From NCBI GenBank assembly GCA_964476245.1, contig CAYYYW010000005.1, positions 1-63,754 on the forward strand: a stretch of 63,754 nucleotides of DNA. The letters are read 5' to 3'. The stretch comes from CAYYYW01 sp964476245. GTDB taxonomy: Bacteria; Patescibacteriota; Microgenomatia; UBA1406; HO2-37-13b. The translations under genes and the position numbers were made by a program. Each line of letters opens with the position of its first letter. Position 1 is the stretch's first letter. The notes under the pieces are model-generated. The model worked only from the letters and a program-made list of their open reading frames with translations. It was not told the DNA's origin and ran no database searches. Shown piece by piece: positions 23,777 to 32,484 of this stretch.

Positions 23777-24043
23777 ATGTTTTATTATGTATATATTTTA
23801 CTTTTAACTAATAAAGATATTTATACAGGTTATAGTAAAGATTTAAAGCAAAGAATTAAAAATCACGAACAAGGAAAAGTAGAATCAACAAGAAATTTTA
23901 AACCAGTGAAATTAATACATTACGAGGCTTATATAGATAAGAGCGATGCCAAAAGAAGAGAAAAATTTTTAAAATCAAGTGATGGTAAAGCATTGCTTAA
24001 AAGACAGTTGTCAACTCTACTAAGTAAGTTAGAGTTAAAATAA
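23777..24043 (+). CDS. GIY-YIG nuclease family protein (second copy)
   Basis: 88 aa from the ATG at 23777. Motifs: MFYYVYILLLTNKDIYTGYS (Tyr of YVYI and the YTG strand), LKQRIKNHEQGK (Arg helix), the usual TRNFKPVKLIHYEAY strand and the acidic helix SDAKRREKFLKSSDGK. It is a standalone UPF0213-like domain, only distantly similar to the copy at 3003-3296. It lies between a broken tRNA-Ser 5' half with two hairpins and the intact tRNA-Ser(CGA) gene, 7 nt upstream of the latter. This is reminiscent of mobile nuclease genes at tRNA sites, though no intron is recognisable. Confidence 0.85.
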   Translation: MFYYVYILLLTNKDIYTGYSKDLKQRIKNHEQGKVESTRNFKPVKLIHYEAYIDKSDAKRREKFLKSSDGKALLKRQLSTLLSKLELK

Positions 24044-24050
24044 TTTGATT

Positions 24051-24137
24051 GGAGAGGTGCCGGAGTGGTTTAACGGTCAGGTCTCGAAAACCTTGAGAGT
24101 CGAAAGACTCACGCGAGTTCAAATCTCGCCCTCTCCG
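24051..24137 (+). tRNA. tRNA-Ser (anticodon CGA)
   Basis: Folds by eye into a complete class II tRNA of 87 nt: acceptor GGAGAGG/CCTCTCC (7 bp), D arm CCG/CGG, anticodon arm AGGT-CTCGAAA-ACCT with anticodon CGA, a long variable arm GAGTCGAAAGACTC typical of serine tRNA, T arm GCGAG-TTCAAAT-CTCGC, discriminator G. CCA is not encoded. It reads UCG codons. Its first 36 bases are duplicated upstream at 23673. Confidence 0.88.
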
Positions 24138-24185
24138 CATCCTGGAGAATTAGACTATAACGGTTTTGAAATCTTAATAACACTT

Positions 24186-24989
24186 ATGACCTCAATTAAT
24201 TTCAGAAATATCACAGAAGAAGTGGAATATAAAAGAAAAAGAATTACGCGTATTCTGGTTGATACAAAAGATAAGCTTACTCATTTAGGAACAGGTTTTT
24301 TCATTTCAAATACTGACATCTTAACAAATTCTCATATGGTTTTTGGCATGGGTTTAAAAAAATTAGAAACTTTTCCGGATTTCCACAAGACTAATCAAGA
24401 TGAGGATAAGATTATTAAGTACTACAAATTAATAACAACACGATCAGCTATTGAACTTGTCGATAAAACAAAAAAAGCGGTTTTTTTAAAACACATAGAC
24501 ACAAAATACGACATAGCAATTCTAAGATTAAGTAATGGACACAGCTATGATAATTATTTTGAACTGAATATCAAAAATGATATTAATTATGGAGATGATA
24601 TGCAATTTTGCGGTTATCAAACTGCTCCCTATATTGAGCCAATAAATTGGCCGTTTACATATAACACTGGAAAAATTTCAGCGTTTCCTAATACATATAT
24701 TGAGGGTGAAAGATATCCCCATCTTCAAATTAATAGTATTAACTTAGGTGGTAATAGCGGAGCTCCTTTATTTAAAAAATTAGAAAGAAAACCTATTGGC
24801 ATTATTAATGGAAATCAAAAGTGGGGAAATGATAATATGGCCTTCGTAAAAGACGATGGAAATATACAGAAAGATTCTTTCAGAGTTCCATTAAGTATAG
24901 CTTATGCTAGCTCTTTCAAAACATTGATTTCAAAATCGTCTATTTTTAAAACATACACGGACAAGTTGATAAAAAGTTATAAGGACTAA
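24186..24989 (+). CDS. Trypsin-like serine protease (no signal peptide)
   Basis: 267 aa from the ATG at 24186; the open frame runs back through the tRNA, which is not coding. A chymotrypsin-fold catalytic triad is readable: His in ILTNSHMVFG, Asp in KYDIAILRLSN, Ser in LGGNSGAPLFKK. GTGFFISNTDILTNSH is the standard N-terminal barrel motif. There is no PDZ domain and no signal peptide or TM helix, so unlike DegP/HtrA it would be cytoplasmic. Its place just after a tRNA gene and a GIY-YIG gene suggests acquired DNA. Substrate unknown. Confidence 0.8.
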   Translation: MTSINFRNITEEVEYKRKRITRILVDTKDKLTHLGTGFFISNTDILTNSHMVFGMGLKKLETFPDFHKTNQDEDKIIKYYKLITTRSAIELVDKTKKAVFLKHIDTKYDIAILRLSNGHSYDNYFELNIKNDINYGDDMQFCGYQTAPYIEPINWPFTYNTGKISAFPNTYIEGERYPHLQINSINLGGNSGAPLFKKLERKPIGIINGNQKWGNDNMAFVKDDGNIQKDSFRVPLSIAYASSFKTLISKSSIFKTYTDKLIKSYKD

Positions 24990-25063
24990 TGGGTTCCAGA
25001 CTCGAGTGCTCCGCAGAGTAATTTTAAGAAGCATTTCGCTTTTTCCCCGGCTTGGTAAAAATA

Positions 25064-25807
25064 TTAAACATACTTACCCAGAACCTCGTTAAATTTTATT
25101 TTTAATATATCAATCAGTGTTTCAATTGAGTCTTTCAAGAAATTAACTCTTCTTGTTTCCGCATAATGCCATAAAACCGGTACTTCCTTAATCTGGTAAC
25201 CCATTTTTTTTGCTAAATACAAAAATTCAAGATCAAAGCCGGCGGAGACAGATGGCCCGTCAATCATTTTTCCAACTTTGAATACTTTTAAGTTTTCGAC
25301 TATTCTCATTGCCGCCTTCTTTTTAAAAATTTTAAAACCACATTGTGTATCGCGGATTCCGCCAAGATTAATAAATAAGTCGCGGATTAAAATAAATCCC
25401 TTAGCCATGATTTTACGGATTAAAGGAGCTCCTTTTCTTATATTGTTTCTTGAGCCAATAACAATGTCGTATTTATCGATGAAGCTTAGTAGTTTATTCA
25501 TTTCTGTAATTGGTGTCGCTAAATCAAAATCAGAAAAGGCAATTATGTCACCTTCTGCTTTCTTAATTCCTTCAATGACAGAAATTGCTTTTCCTTGGTG
25601 AGGTTTTTCTATTAATCTTAGTTTATTGTTAACCTTAAGGTATTTGTCTTCGATTAAGTTTTTAGTTTGGTCGTCCGAACCATCGTCAACGACAATAATC
25701 TCCCAACTAAAATCTTTATTTTTAAAATACGAAAAAACCTTATCTAAAGTTCCTTTTTTAATATTTTCTTCCTCGTTATAAGCGGGGAGTATTAATGATA
25801 GTTTCAT
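25064..25807 (-). CDS. Glycosyltransferase family 2 (dolichyl/polyprenyl-phosphate sugar synthase type)
   Basis: 247 aa GT-A enzyme. N-terminal LSLILPAYNEEENIKKG and IIVVDDGSDDQTK mark the nucleotide-binding fold; DFDLATP carries the DxD metal motif; GGIRDTQCGFKIFKK is the conserved ALG5/DPM1-type acceptor motif. It probably loads a sugar onto a polyprenyl phosphate at the cytoplasmic face of the membrane. The start overlaps by 32 nt the end of the multi-pass glycosyltransferase gene, which could use the resulting lipid-linked sugar on the outer face, so the pair reads as one pathway. Confidence 0.88.
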   Translation of the reverse strand: MKLSLILPAYNEEENIKKGTLDKVFSYFKNKDFSWEIIVVDDGSDDQTKNLIEDKYLKVNNKLRLIEKPHQGKAISVIEGIKKAEGDIIAFSDFDLATPITEMNKLLSFIDKYDIVIGSRNNIRKGAPLIRKIMAKGFILIRDLFINLGGIRDTQCGFKIFKKKAAMRIVENLKVFKVGKMIDGPSVSAGFDLEFLYLAKKMGYQIKEVPVLWHYAETRRVNFLKDSIETLIDILKIKFNEVLGKYV

Positions 25808-27251
25808 GAATTAATTTGTATATTTTAACATTGTTAACCATCCACGTCTCTGCTATTTTGTTGGGGGCAAAATAGGCGATGTCCCATTGAGGATCGCCGA
25901 TTGGTTGGCATTTTTCTTCGCAAATAACAAAAAGTTCATCTGTTTTTTCAAGACTGTCTTTTTCAATCGGTTTTTTTCCCCAAATTTCCAAAAAATACCG
26001 GTAAGTACTGTCAGAATATTTATAAGGCAGGAAAGTGGTGGTAAATTTTTTAGAGCTGGTATTTTTGTATATAATCTCCCCGATCTTTCTTGCTTTGGTA
26101 ATCTGGTTTGAGCCTTTTTGGGAAAGGAAATAGTACCCTTTAGAATTAAAAAATATAAAGACGCTTAAAAAAAACAACATCAGAAAATTGCCGAAAAGAG
26201 AAGTGGTAAATAAGGACAAAAAATGGGCGATTATTACATAATATAAAGGATATAAGACTCCGAAATAATGAGGGTGTTTAGGCCCGCCATATAAAGAAGT
26301 TCCCAATAATAAGAAAACAAAAAATATAAACACGATTCTTAAATTCCCCCTTTTTCGTATTAATAACAAAAACGTAATCAATAGGGCGCCTAAAAAAGCC
26401 ACTAAAAAAATTTTGTTTATCTGAAGATTAAATGTAAATCGATTAAGACTTTCAAACGTCAATATTAAGCTGCTTAATTTATTTGTGGCCATGTTCCCTG
26501 AATTTTTAAATAAGTTGATGAAATTTTTGCTGTTTAAAAAATTATGCCTCAGGTCAAAAATTAAAAGCGGTAAGGAAAAAAATAAAAAAGAAAAAAACAT
26601 AATTATTCGACCTGTCCATCGAACTTGCCAATTCGGCGGGAAAGGCGGGATAATCGAAACGATAATCATGGGCGGAATTAAAAATAAAGCCAGATAATGA
26701 AGCTGAAGACAAAAAGACAGAAAAGAACCGGTCAAAATAAAATATAAAATCCTTTTAGTTTCTAACGCTTTGATCAAAAAATAAATTGTTAAAAGAGTAA
26801 AAAGCGGCAGCAGGTTTGGGTTCCAAGAAAATCGTGAGAAATCTATTAGGACGGAGGAGAAAGTAATTAAAACGGTTGAAATTAGAGCAGTTTTTTTATT
26901 AAAGAGATTTTTAACGACAAAATAATTTATCAGTAAATACAAAGAAGAAAAAAAAGCTACGCCAAAAGCTAAACCTACAGGATTGAACTTAAAAATCAAA
27001 AGCCAAGGAGCAATAAAATAGTAATAAAAAGGACCAAGATAAACTTGTCCTACCGAAGTTGGTGGGCCGATGGCGGGTAAATGTTCCAGTGTTAATATTC
27101 TCTTGATAATTACAGCGTCTCTTCCTTGGTCGCCTAAAAAAGTAACAAATTCTCCCAATCGATAGAATCTTAGGAAAACGCCTATTAAGAAGGTAAGAAA
27201 AACCACAGGGACATATTTATCTTTGAAAATATTTTTTATAATTTTTTTCAT
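25776..27251 (-). CDS. Multi-pass glycosyltransferase (GT39/ArnT/PMT-like)
   Basis: 491 aa with about ten TM helices. The first extracytoplasmic loop carries the typical FVTFLGDQGRDAVIIKRIL segment (acidic residues near residue 40, the family catalytic Asp region), and GPPTSVGQVYLGPFYYY follows. A C-terminal soluble portion of about 90 residues (WDIAYFAPNKIAETWMV) ends the protein. Such enzymes transfer sugars from polyprenyl phosphate to protein or lipid acceptors outside the membrane. Next to a GT2 polyprenyl-phosphate sugar synthase gene the function fits well. It starts 5 nt after the alpha/beta hydrolase gene. Confidence 0.82.
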   Translation of the reverse strand: MKKIIKNIFKDKYVPVVFLTFLIGVFLRFYRLGEFVTFLGDQGRDAVIIKRILTLEHLPAIGPPTSVGQVYLGPFYYYFIAPWLLIFKFNPVGLAFGVAFFSSLYLLINYFVVKNLFNKKTALISTVLITFSSVLIDFSRFSWNPNLLPLFTLLTIYFLIKALETKRILYFILTGSFLSFCLQLHYLALFLIPPMIIVSIIPPFPPNWQVRWTGRIIMFFSFLFFSLPLLIFDLRHNFLNSKNFINLFKNSGNMATNKLSSLILTFESLNRFTFNLQINKIFLVAFLGALLITFLLLIRKRGNLRIVFIFFVFLLLGTSLYGGPKHPHYFGVLYPLYYVIIAHFLSLFTTSLFGNFLMLFFLSVFIFFNSKGYYFLSQKGSNQITKARKIGEIIYKNTSSKKFTTTFLPYKYSDSTYRYFLEIWGKKPIEKDSLEKTDELFVICEEKCQPIGDPQWDIAYFAPNKIAETWMVNNVKIYKLIHETIINTPRL

Positions 27252-27256
27252 TTTAA

Positions 27257-28066
27257 TTATTTTTTAAGATGATATCTTAATATATTTAGTGTGCTTTTTG
27301 GTTGGGATCTGAATACGTTATGCTCGGCTTCTTTAATAATGATAGGATTTTTAATCAAGTTTTTCGAGGTCTTTAAAAGTTTGTCGTTGGCTCCATAGAT
27401 ATAGATTGCTTCATTCCCGAGTTTTTTTAATAGCCTGGGCATTTGTAATTCGATTTCTTTGTATGGATCCAGATCAACTAAAGCGTGTGTATCGGTTGTT
27501 TCTAACTCTTTCAAAAGTTGCGTATTTCTTTTTTTATCGGCGGCACCAATAACATCTCTTAAAAGTGGAATAAGTATTTTACTTCTACCCCAGACAGTTG
27601 ATCCCAAAATTCTTTTTATCCAAACTGGTATCAAACTGGCTTTCTTTAATTTTTTACTACTAATTATTAACGGCATCCCTATTAAAATTAATTTACCATT
27701 AATGCCTCCTTTAGAAATTGCTTTAACGGCTACAATCGTCCCTAATGAAAAAGCAATAATTGGTGCTTTTTCCAACAGAGCATTTTTAATAAAGAGATGA
27801 AAAGCTTCAGAAAAAAGCTCGGTGTTGTGTATTTGATTGTTTACGGCTTCTGATGCTCCAAATCCAGGTAAATGAGGAAGATAAACTTTGTAGTATTTGG
27901 CAAGTTCTTTTTCAAAACCTTTCCAAGGATTACTTATCATTGAGCCATGCAACAAAACGATTGCCGTTCCTTTTCCTATGATTGAATAGCTCATCTTTGA
28001 GCCTTTAAAGACGTAGGTTTTATTTTTAGGCAGAAGGCTTCTAGATATTTTAAAAGATTGAAACAT
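27257..28066 (-). CDS. Alpha/beta-fold hydrolase
   Basis: 269 aa from the ATG at 28066; an in-frame TTG at 28090 would add eight residues. The fold is visible: oxyanion strand IVLLHGSM, HLPGFGASE, nucleophile elbow AFSLGT (the first position of GxSxG is Ala), acid in IYGANDKLL and catalytic His in EAEHNVFRSQP. The family includes esterases and C-C hydrolases, and the substrate cannot be inferred. The downstream multi-pass glycosyltransferase gene follows at 5 nt, so it belongs to that envelope gene set. Confidence 0.8.
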   Translation of the reverse strand: MFQSFKISRSLLPKNKTYVFKGSKMSYSIIGKGTAIVLLHGSMISNPWKGFEKELAKYYKVYLPHLPGFGASEAVNNQIHNTELFSEAFHLFIKNALLEKAPIIAFSLGTIVAVKAISKGGINGKLILIGMPLIISSKKLKKASLIPVWIKRILGSTVWGRSKILIPLLRDVIGAADKKRNTQLLKELETTDTHALVDLDPYKEIELQMPRLLKKLGNEAIYIYGANDKLLKTSKNLIKNPIIIKEAEHNVFRSQPKSTLNILRYHLKK

Positions 28067-28221
28067 AGTGATTGTAAATGTCTTCCTCAAAACCAGATAG
28101 CCAAGTTGAGCAATTTGAAGAATTACCCTAATATTTTATCAAAAACATTCAGGATTAGTATATTGCGCTAAGGTAAAAATTGCCTATGATTTTTTTCAAA
28201 TAAAGTTCTAACCTTGACAAG

Positions 28222-28908
28222 TTACTCTGATGGAGCTATACCGTAAATAATCACTTCCGTCCCTGAATTGTCATTTGTGGCAGCAATGCTATTCTTGCCT
28301 TGTAAGTCTGGCTTGGCCCAATAGTAAAGCAATTTTGCGTCTTCAGTCCTCATATTAATACAGCCGTGGGACATCGGATGACCAAAATTGTTATGCCAAT
28401 ATGTTCCGTGGATGCCAAACCCACGCCATTTAGGAACATTTTTATTGTAGAAAAACATGGTATAAGGAACATTAGGAAGATAATAATATGTTCCCAAAAT
28501 TTTTGAACCGCCAGTCATTAAAGTATATCCCAGTTTAATCCAGATACGGAAATTGCCCGTAGGGGTCCTGCCCCATTTTCCAGAAGAAATAACAAAATCG
28601 TAAATTTTTTGGCTATCCTCGTAAGCATAGAGTCGTTGATTAGTCAAATCTACCTCAATTCTTTTAGGCTCAACGTTTTCACCTAAAATTAATTCAGACA
28701 ATTCCTCTTTTTTTAGAAATGACGGTAAACTAACCAGTTGGTTGTCGAAGAAAGCTTTTATCTTCGTTGGATCAAGTTCACCCGTTAAGACATTAATATT
28801 AATTGTTCCTTGGGGTGACAGAAAACCTAAAAAATTAGTTTTGATAACGAACAATGAAACGATTATTAACAAAAAGCCGACAATGAGAATTGTCCACCAT
28901 TTTTTCAT
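28222..28908 (-). CDS. L,D-transpeptidase (YkuD domain), membrane-anchored
   Basis: 228 aa. An N-terminal TM helix (about 6-24, ILIVGFLLIIVSLFVI) anchors an extracytoplasmic region. After a short linker, RIEVDLTNQRLYAYEDSQK starts the YkuD fold. The catalytic motif is GIHGTYW...HPMSHGCINMR (HxxS-HGC), containing the active-site cysteine. It would make 3-3 peptidoglycan cross-links or attach proteins to the wall. A TATAAT box (minus strand, 28920-28915) ends 6 nt before the ATG, so it is probably monocistronic and leaderless. Confidence 0.92.
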   Translation of the reverse strand: MKKWWTILIVGFLLIIVSLFVIKTNFLGFLSPQGTININVLTGELDPTKIKAFFDNQLVSLPSFLKKEELSELILGENVEPKRIEVDLTNQRLYAYEDSQKIYDFVISSGKWGRTPTGNFRIWIKLGYTLMTGGSKILGTYYYLPNVPYTMFFYNKNVPKWRGFGIHGTYWHNNFGHPMSHGCINMRTEDAKLLYYWAKPDLQGKNSIAATNDNSGTEVIIYGIAPSE

Positions 28909-28961
28909 TATTTTATTATAGATTTTGCCAGCAAAATTACCCTCAAATGTAATTAGATATT

Positions 28962-29813
28962 CTAACTGACCAACAACAATCCAATAAAACTAGCGATTGC
29001 TCCTAGTAATTTTTGCGGTAGATAATCTCTCTCTTTTAAAAATATAATCGCCAATAAAACAGTAATAATTACACTAGTTAAGTTAGCTGAAACAACCTGT
29101 GAAGAATTGCTGGCTTTTTGCAAGGCAGAGAAGAATGTAATTGCCGAGACAGCATAGAAAATACAAAGTAAAGACATTTTTGCCAACAATTTGCACTCTA
29201 AAAAAGCCTTCATTTTTTTAACGGTATAGGGATACAAAAGCACTATTAGAAAAGCAGGAATAACAAAAGCTAAAAACACATACGGATAAACTGTAAAAGA
29301 TTTTAGGAGGAAACGATCATTAGTATTGGTGAAACCGAACAACATAGCGGCCAACAATGCCGTCACCTCTTTTTTGGAAAATTTTAGTTTTGCTGATTTG
29401 ATATTTACCAGAACAACACCCAAAAGAATAAAAAAGGCCCCCAATGTTTGACGGGAAGAGAGTTTTTCTTGAAGAAATAAAAATGAAGCTAAAATAGTAA
29501 ACAGCGCTCGACTGGCAAAAATGACAGTAAATCTTGACGCCTCAATCGACTTTAATGCTTGAAATATAAAAACATTACCAAAGCCGTAGAGCAAAGTCAT
29601 TAAAACCAAATTGAAGATAAGCGGCCTGATATTGGGAAAAGACATATCACTAAACATGAAACCAAAAACCCCAACGAAAAGACCGGTAAACAGCTGAAAA
29701 AATATGGAATAAGTCTTCGGGTCGCTTTTATCTTCTTTAAGAAGAATTCTTTGGAGTAAAATAGAAATTGAATAAAGGAAAACGCTGATAAGAATTAAAA
29801 CTTGCCAAGTCAT
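28962..29813 (-). CDS. EamA/DMT-family transporter
   Basis: 283 aa, ten TM helices arranged as two EamA repeats. Repeat one ends around GAFFILLGVVLVN and repeat two around FLKERDYLPQKLLGAIASFIG; the EKLSSRQTLGAFF and FLKERDYLPQKLLG segments are the usual internal-repeat signatures. It would export or import small metabolites; the substrate is unknown. The SDR gene is 7 nt upstream, so they are probably co-transcribed. A second EamA protein lies at 61905-62768 and is only distantly similar. Confidence 0.85.
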   Translation of the reverse strand: MTWQVLILISVFLYSISILLQRILLKEDKSDPKTYSIFFQLFTGLFVGVFGFMFSDMSFPNIRPLIFNLVLMTLLYGFGNVFIFQALKSIEASRFTVIFASRALFTILASFLFLQEKLSSRQTLGAFFILLGVVLVNIKSAKLKFSKKEVTALLAAMLFGFTNTNDRFLLKSFTVYPYVFLAFVIPAFLIVLLYPYTVKKMKAFLECKLLAKMSLLCIFYAVSAITFFSALQKASNSSQVVSANLTSVIITVLLAIIFLKERDYLPQKLLGAIASFIGLLLVS

Positions 29814-29820
29814 ATTTTTT

Positions 29821-30558
29821 TCATTTCAAACTATACCCACCATCAACTATTAATATCTCCCCGGTAATATAACTGGCCTCATCTGAAGCTAAAAATAAAA
29901 TTGCTTTGGCAATTTCTTCAGGTTTGGCGATTCGCTTTAATGGCGTTTGCTGTCTAAAAAATTCTATTAATTCTTTGCCTGCGTCTTTAGTCATGTCGGT
30001 CATGACATTGCTTGGAGCTACTGCATTAACTCTAATTTTTGGAGCCAGTTCTTTAGCAAAAGATTTAGTTATGGTTATAAGACCGCCTTTAGCTGAAGTA
30101 TATGCGAGAACTGGAGCGGCGCCTAAAAAACCGTAAACCGAAGTGAGATTTACAATAGAACCACCTTTATTTTTAAGCATTAAAGGAGCAACCTCTTTTA
30201 TCATTAGCCAGACACTTGTTAAATTAACGTCGAGCGTCTTGTGCCAAGTGTTTATATCTGACTTCCAATTACCCGGTCTTAAAATCTCTCCAGCATTATT
30301 TATTAAAATATCAATTTTGCCGAATCTCTTAATTGTCTCACTAACTAACCTTTTTACATTGCTTTCTTTTGAGACATCAGCTTGAACCAACAAGGCGTTA
30401 GTTCTTCCAATTATTTGAACTACTTTTTCTGCCTCTTTTTTATTACTTTTATAGTTAACAACAATATTTGCCCCTTCTTTAGCAAAAAGAAGAGCCGTAG
30501 CTTTTCCTATTCCCCGTGAAGAACCAGTAATGATGGCAACTTTATTTTTTAATCTCAT
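29821..30558 (-). CDS. Short-chain dehydrogenase/reductase (FabG-like)
   Basis: 245 aa classical SDR. Rossmann motif TGSSRGIGKATA at residues 11-22, NNAG (INNAGEILRPGN), catalytic Ser in SIVNLTSVYG, YTSAKGG (Tyr-x3-Lys) and the C-terminal SYITGEILIVDGGYSL. NADPH-dependent 3-ketoacyl-ACP reductase is the closest common annotation, but no fatty acid synthesis genes are nearby, so the true substrate may differ. It is followed by an EamA transporter gene in the same direction. TAAAAT on the minus strand in the upstream region may serve as the -10. Confidence 0.88.
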   Translation of the reverse strand: MRLKNKVAIITGSSRGIGKATALLFAKEGANIVVNYKSNKKEAEKVVQIIGRTNALLVQADVSKESNVKRLVSETIKRFGKIDILINNAGEILRPGNWKSDINTWHKTLDVNLTSVWLMIKEVAPLMLKNKGGSIVNLTSVYGFLGAAPVLAYTSAKGGLITITKSFAKELAPKIRVNAVAPSNVMTDMTKDAGKELIEFFRQQTPLKRIAKPEEIAKAILFLASDEASYITGEILIVDGGYSLK

Positions 30559-30624
30559 GTTTTCTTAATATTGATTACCAACGCTTTATTTTAACATAAA
30601 TTGTGTCCTCTTCTGTTTGGGGTT

Positions 30625-30951
30625 TTAACGCGTGGTGAGAATAAAAACAATTATAAGAAGAGTAAAAAGAAAAAGCCATCCGGTTGTATAAATGACAAGT
30701 TTTATCGCTTGATTAGTTTGCTTCTTTTGCCAAAGCAAGATAGCCGGGTAACCTAAAGTTAAAAGAGCGCAAATAAGAGCAGACGTGCTAAAAAGAATTA
30801 GAAAAAGAAGCGGCCCCAGATAATTAGGCGCTTTCCCAAACCACTTGTTCCCACGCCAAAAAAGAAGAGCGATCAAACTACAATAACTTGTTAAAGCAAA
30901 AGCTTGTAACAAAGAAATTAATCCTAAAGAAAAGTTTTTATTTTTTTCCAT
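30625..30951 (-). CDS. Small membrane protein, three TM helices
   Basis: 108 aa, not recognised. Three hydrophobic segments (about 8-32, 42-67 and 80-105) are separated by short polar loops, the second followed by LWQKKQTNQAIKL. The polar residues are few and no catalytic motif is visible. Its own promoter-like TTAAAAT sequence lies upstream on the minus strand. It stands between the SDR gene and the AlkD-like gene and seems transcribed alone. Confidence 0.6.
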   Translation of the reverse strand: MEKNKNFSLGLISLLQAFALTSYCSLIALLFWRGNKWFGKAPNYLGPLLFLILFSTSALICALLTLGYPAILLWQKKQTNQAIKLVIYTTGWLFLFTLLIIVFILTTR

Positions 30952-30979
30952 ACTTGTTCTGATATTTTAACACATTATC

Positions 30980-31675
30980 TTAAGCTTTCTTTTTTAATCT
31001 TTTCTGCACTGCCTCGCTTTCCAGTTCCCGAATGGCATCGGCCGCAATCCAGCGGGCCGCTTTAGAATTTATCTCAAGAATCTCTTTGGCTGTTTTTATG
31101 GCCGCTTTATTCAAATTAATATTCTTTTTCCCAATATTTCTTAGGGCCCAGTTGACTGCTTTTCTGACAAAATTTCGCTCGTCAGTCGCCCCCTCTTTAA
31201 TTATAGAAAAAAAACCCGTGAAGAATTCATCAGCAGATTGCTTGTTATACCAGGCAAGACAAGCTATAAGAGCGAAAGCCGTTCGCTTGACAAACTCCTC
31301 TTTTCGTTTTGACCATTGTCTGATTTTTTCCAAAACAAAAGGGGTTTTTTCAAAAAGATTCATACATAATTGGTCGCAGACATCCCATGAGTCAATATCC
31401 TTTACCCAGTTTTCCATTTGCTCGTTGGTAACCATTTTTGGGTCATCAATCATCCCCGCCAGAATCATCGCCTCGGCAATTCCCGTTTCCCAAAGTTTAA
31501 TTGCTAATTGATGGTTTTTACCTATTTCTTTGGCCATTTTTCTTAAGGTAGGAATAGCCACTCCCAGCCTTTTTTTTCCTTTCATTCCATATTTAGCCAT
31601 CCCGGCTAAATTTTCCGGTTTGGCTTTAGATTGTAGTTCGTCTAAAATGTCTTCTAATGAAACTTTATTATCCAT
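30980..31675 (-). CDS. DNA alkylation repair protein (AlkD-like HEAT-repeat glycosylase)
   Basis: 231 aa of HEAT-like helical repeats. AMAKYGMKGKKRLGVAIPTL at the start (MAKYGMKGKKRLGV) and DIDSWDVCDQLCMNLF carry the AlkD signature residues; WAKRKEEFVKRTAFALIACL-like WSKRKEEFVKRTAFALIA and DERNFVRKAVNWALRNIGKK follow. AlkD-type enzymes excise N3- and N7-alkylated purines. The length agrees with the family. Convergent features are absent; the HD-domain gene lies 16 nt upstream on the same strand, suggesting co-transcription. Confidence 0.88.
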   Translation of the reverse strand: MDNKVSLEDILDELQSKAKPENLAGMAKYGMKGKKRLGVAIPTLRKMAKEIGKNHQLAIKLWETGIAEAMILAGMIDDPKMVTNEQMENWVKDIDSWDVCDQLCMNLFEKTPFVLEKIRQWSKRKEEFVKRTAFALIACLAWYNKQSADEFFTGFFSIIKEGATDERNFVRKAVNWALRNIGKKNINLNKAAIKTAKEILEINSKAARWIAADAIRELESEAVQKRLKKKA

Positions 31676-31691
31676 AGTTTATTTTGTCTAA

Positions 31692-32396
31692 TTATATCTT
31701 AAGCCTACTCGTATCTAAATTAATCCCCGCCGCTTTTATAAACTTAGCATGTTGTTGGGTTATTTGTTTTACTTCTTTAATGGCTCCTTTTTCCCCTCTT
31801 TCTTCAAGCGCATGGATAAGCCTATTGGTGTAAGGAATAAAACGAATCTGTAAGATACTGTTTATTTCTTTGGAAAATTGCGGCAGCCTCTTACCAAAAG
31901 TTAAAGCAAAGTGGTTGCCTTGTAGGTTGTCAATCCACTTTGCCAGCAAAATTTCCAGTTTCTCAATTTTTTCTACTTCCCCCTCAAATTCATCAAACCA
32001 CCCGAGCAATTCTCTCTTTATCTCTGGTAATTGTTGGCTTAATTTCTCCACTCCTTGTCTCTCCGCCATTTTATCATCTGCCGCTCCCTTTATTTTTTGA
32101 TATAAAGAAACGTCGCCTTTATCGGTTTCTCCTAAGTCATGATTTAAAAGAATTTCGTAAACCTCCATTGAATTTACCAAGGAATCAAGTTTCGGACATA
32201 TTCTTCTTAGAAGAAACCAAAACTCCATCGCTGCCCAAGCATGACCAGCTATAGATTCTACTTTCCCCTGGTCAAATGCATGTTTAAAGTAGGGAGTATC
32301 TCGCCATCTGTTTTGCCAATTGCCTTTGTAGGCTTGAGATAACAACTTATACATTCCTATTATTAATTTTTCAGTTTTTTTCTGTCGTGTCTTCAT
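31692..32396 (-). CDS. HD-domain phosphohydrolase (YfbR-like)
   Basis: 234 aa. The metal-binding HD signature is spread as in the YfbR group: ESIAGHAWAAMEF (first His), ILLNHDLGETDKGD (HD pair) and a later Asp in LLAKWIDNLQGN. Proteins of this type dephosphorylate nucleotides, for example 5'-deoxynucleotides. A TATAAT box on the minus strand (32408-32403) ends 6 nt before the ATG, so it is probably the first, leaderless gene of a transcript that continues into the AlkD-like gene. No SD is visible. Confidence 0.72.
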   Translation of the reverse strand: MKTRQKKTEKLIIGMYKLLSQAYKGNWQNRWRDTPYFKHAFDQGKVESIAGHAWAAMEFWFLLRRICPKLDSLVNSMEVYEILLNHDLGETDKGDVSLYQKIKGAADDKMAERQGVEKLSQQLPEIKRELLGWFDEFEGEVEKIEKLEILLAKWIDNLQGNHFALTFGKRLPQFSKEINSILQIRFIPYTNRLIHALEERGEKGAIKEVKQITQQHAKFIKAAGINLDTSRLKI

Positions 32397-32435
32397 GTCC
32401 TAATTATATATCATTTTTTGCTGTGTCCTTCCGTA

Positions 32436-32452
32436 GTCCCGCTAAGCGGGAC
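32436..32452. repeat. Small palindrome GTCCCGCTAAGCGGGAC
   Basis: A 17-bp perfect hairpin with one-base centre, same core as 9345-9361. It lies at the left edge of the accessory module at 32469-36147. Confidence 0.7.
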
Positions 32453-32468
32453 GAAGGAGGATAAAATT

Positions 32469-32484
32469 AAAGCAGAGTGGTATA
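32469..32484 (+). repeat. 16-bp direct repeat (left copy) AAAGCAGAGTGGTATA
   Basis: Exact copy at 36132-36147 in the same orientation. The two copies bracket the cassette containing the cupin, SDR, NTF2-like and methyltransferase genes and could be a target duplication or recombination site. Confidence 0.55.

Noticed and set aside
24045..24185. N-terminal extension of the serine protease
   Set aside because: This stretch is the tRNA-Ser gene and spacer, so it is not protein-coding.
24990..25030. 3' tRNA half after the serine protease gene
   Set aside because: Only CTCCGCA and a short GTTCCAGACTC-like stretch match; too short to claim an attachment site.
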